Part shown: positions 5,117 through 5,345 of the stretch, one piece after another
Layout of the letters: each line of letters starts with the position of its first letter
Position numbering within the stretch: position 1 is the first letter of the stretch
Assembly (NCBI GenBank): GCA_028290305.1
Contig: JAQGKC010000322.1
Coordinates: 1 to 5,345 of the forward strand
Length of the DNA: 5,345 nt
Source of the DNA: Bradyrhizobium sp.
Lineage (GTDB): Bacteria; Pseudomonadota; Alphaproteobacteria; Rhizobiales; Xanthobacteraceae
Direction of reading: 5' to 3'
Program-made: the position numbers and the translations under genes
The notes under the pieces: generated by a model
What the model was told of the DNA's origin: nothing
Seen by the model: only the letters and a program-made list of their open reading frames with translations
Database searches by the model: none

Positions 5117-5345
5117 TCAAGGCGGGGTAATTGGTCGATATCTGGCTACCTGACCGACGCGACCAGGCTGATTTCGCGAGCTCGAGGCCGTGACCGAACC
5201 AGAGTTTTCCTCCGAGGGCGCGTGGCTTAATGGGGCCATTGCTCCCATCCGGCCCTCGACAAGGGCATCCATGCCGTTTCGGTGCAGCCAAAGCAGGCCC
5301 ATCGCCCACTGCCGCAGGTCGTTCCGGTCGGGGCCAACCGGAAGC
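5117..5345 (-). CDS. Possible 3' end of an unrecognised gene (runs off the right edge)
   Basis: One minus-strand frame is open from the right edge to a stop at 5117-5119, about 75 residues. Its first part, LPVGPDRNDLRQWAMGLLWL, then HRNGMDALVEGRM, looks like a genuine helical, protein-like sequence and vaguely recalls the C-terminal half of short hypothetical proteins in Bradyrhizobium. The later part, rich in Ser, Pro and Gly, looks less convincing and may be non-coding extension or frame decay. The start lies outside the window, so neither length nor function can be judged. Confidence 0.38.
   Translation of the reverse strand, partial: LPVGPDRNDLRQWAMGLLWLHRNGMDALVEGRMGAMAPLSHAPSEENSGSVTASSSRNQPGRVGQVARYRPITPP

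Noticed and set aside
1..5345. CRISPR arrays, insertion sequences, tRNA or rRNA genes, phage or toxin-antitoxin modules
   Set aside because: No regularly spaced repeats, transposase-like frames, terminal inverted repeats or RNA-gene motifs were seen; the region looks like ordinary stress-related chromosome content.

Overview
The window is GC-rich and looks like a chromosomal stretch of an alphaproteobacterium, most likely a Bradyrhizobium-type member of the Rhizobiales (Hyphomicrobiales). The suggestion rests on three things: a large-subunit KatE-type catalase, several short proteins that resemble families I recall from Bradyrhizobium, and repeated promoter-like pairs matching the alphaproteobacterial general-stress sigma factor EcfG (GGAAC, 16-17 bases, then a cGTT-like box). 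The organism is inferred; no rRNA or other marker is present.

Layout. At the left edge is the 5' end of a small minus-strand gene (1-95) with a strong ribosome binding site and a near-match EcfG promoter. After an intergenic stretch, katE fills 366-2510 on the minus strand; it encodes a complete 714-residue monofunctional catalase with a C-terminal flavodoxin/DJ-1-like domain. The 408-base region 2511-2918 holds two back-to-back EcfG-type promoters. One has a perfect consensus and faces katE across a leader of about 300 nt that contains a perfect 12-bp-arm hairpin. The other faces a plus-strand cluster: a cupin protein (2919-3263), a 52-residue hydrophilic protein (3276-3434), a secreted low-complexity protein (3449-3721) and a 70-residue DUF2188-like protein (3747-3959), with gaps of only 12-25 bases. 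A second secreted glycine-rich protein (4073-4330) has its own EcfG-type promoter and ends at a good intrinsic terminator. A 49-residue single-span membrane protein (4700-4849) has another EcfG-type promoter. The rest (4850-5345) is mostly without convincing genes, apart from a 17-bp tandem repeat, a hairpin and a possible 3' end of a minus-strand gene at the right edge.

Taken together, the window reads as an island of the general stress response: one cytoplasmic peroxide-detoxifying enzyme surrounded by tiny, poorly characterised proteins (cytoplasmic hydrophilic, periplasmic disordered, inner-membrane), each transcription unit preceded by the same type of promoter. The catalase assignment is secure. 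The small-protein genes are well supported by start sites and signal peptides, but their functions are unknown. The EcfG assignment is a motif-based inference.
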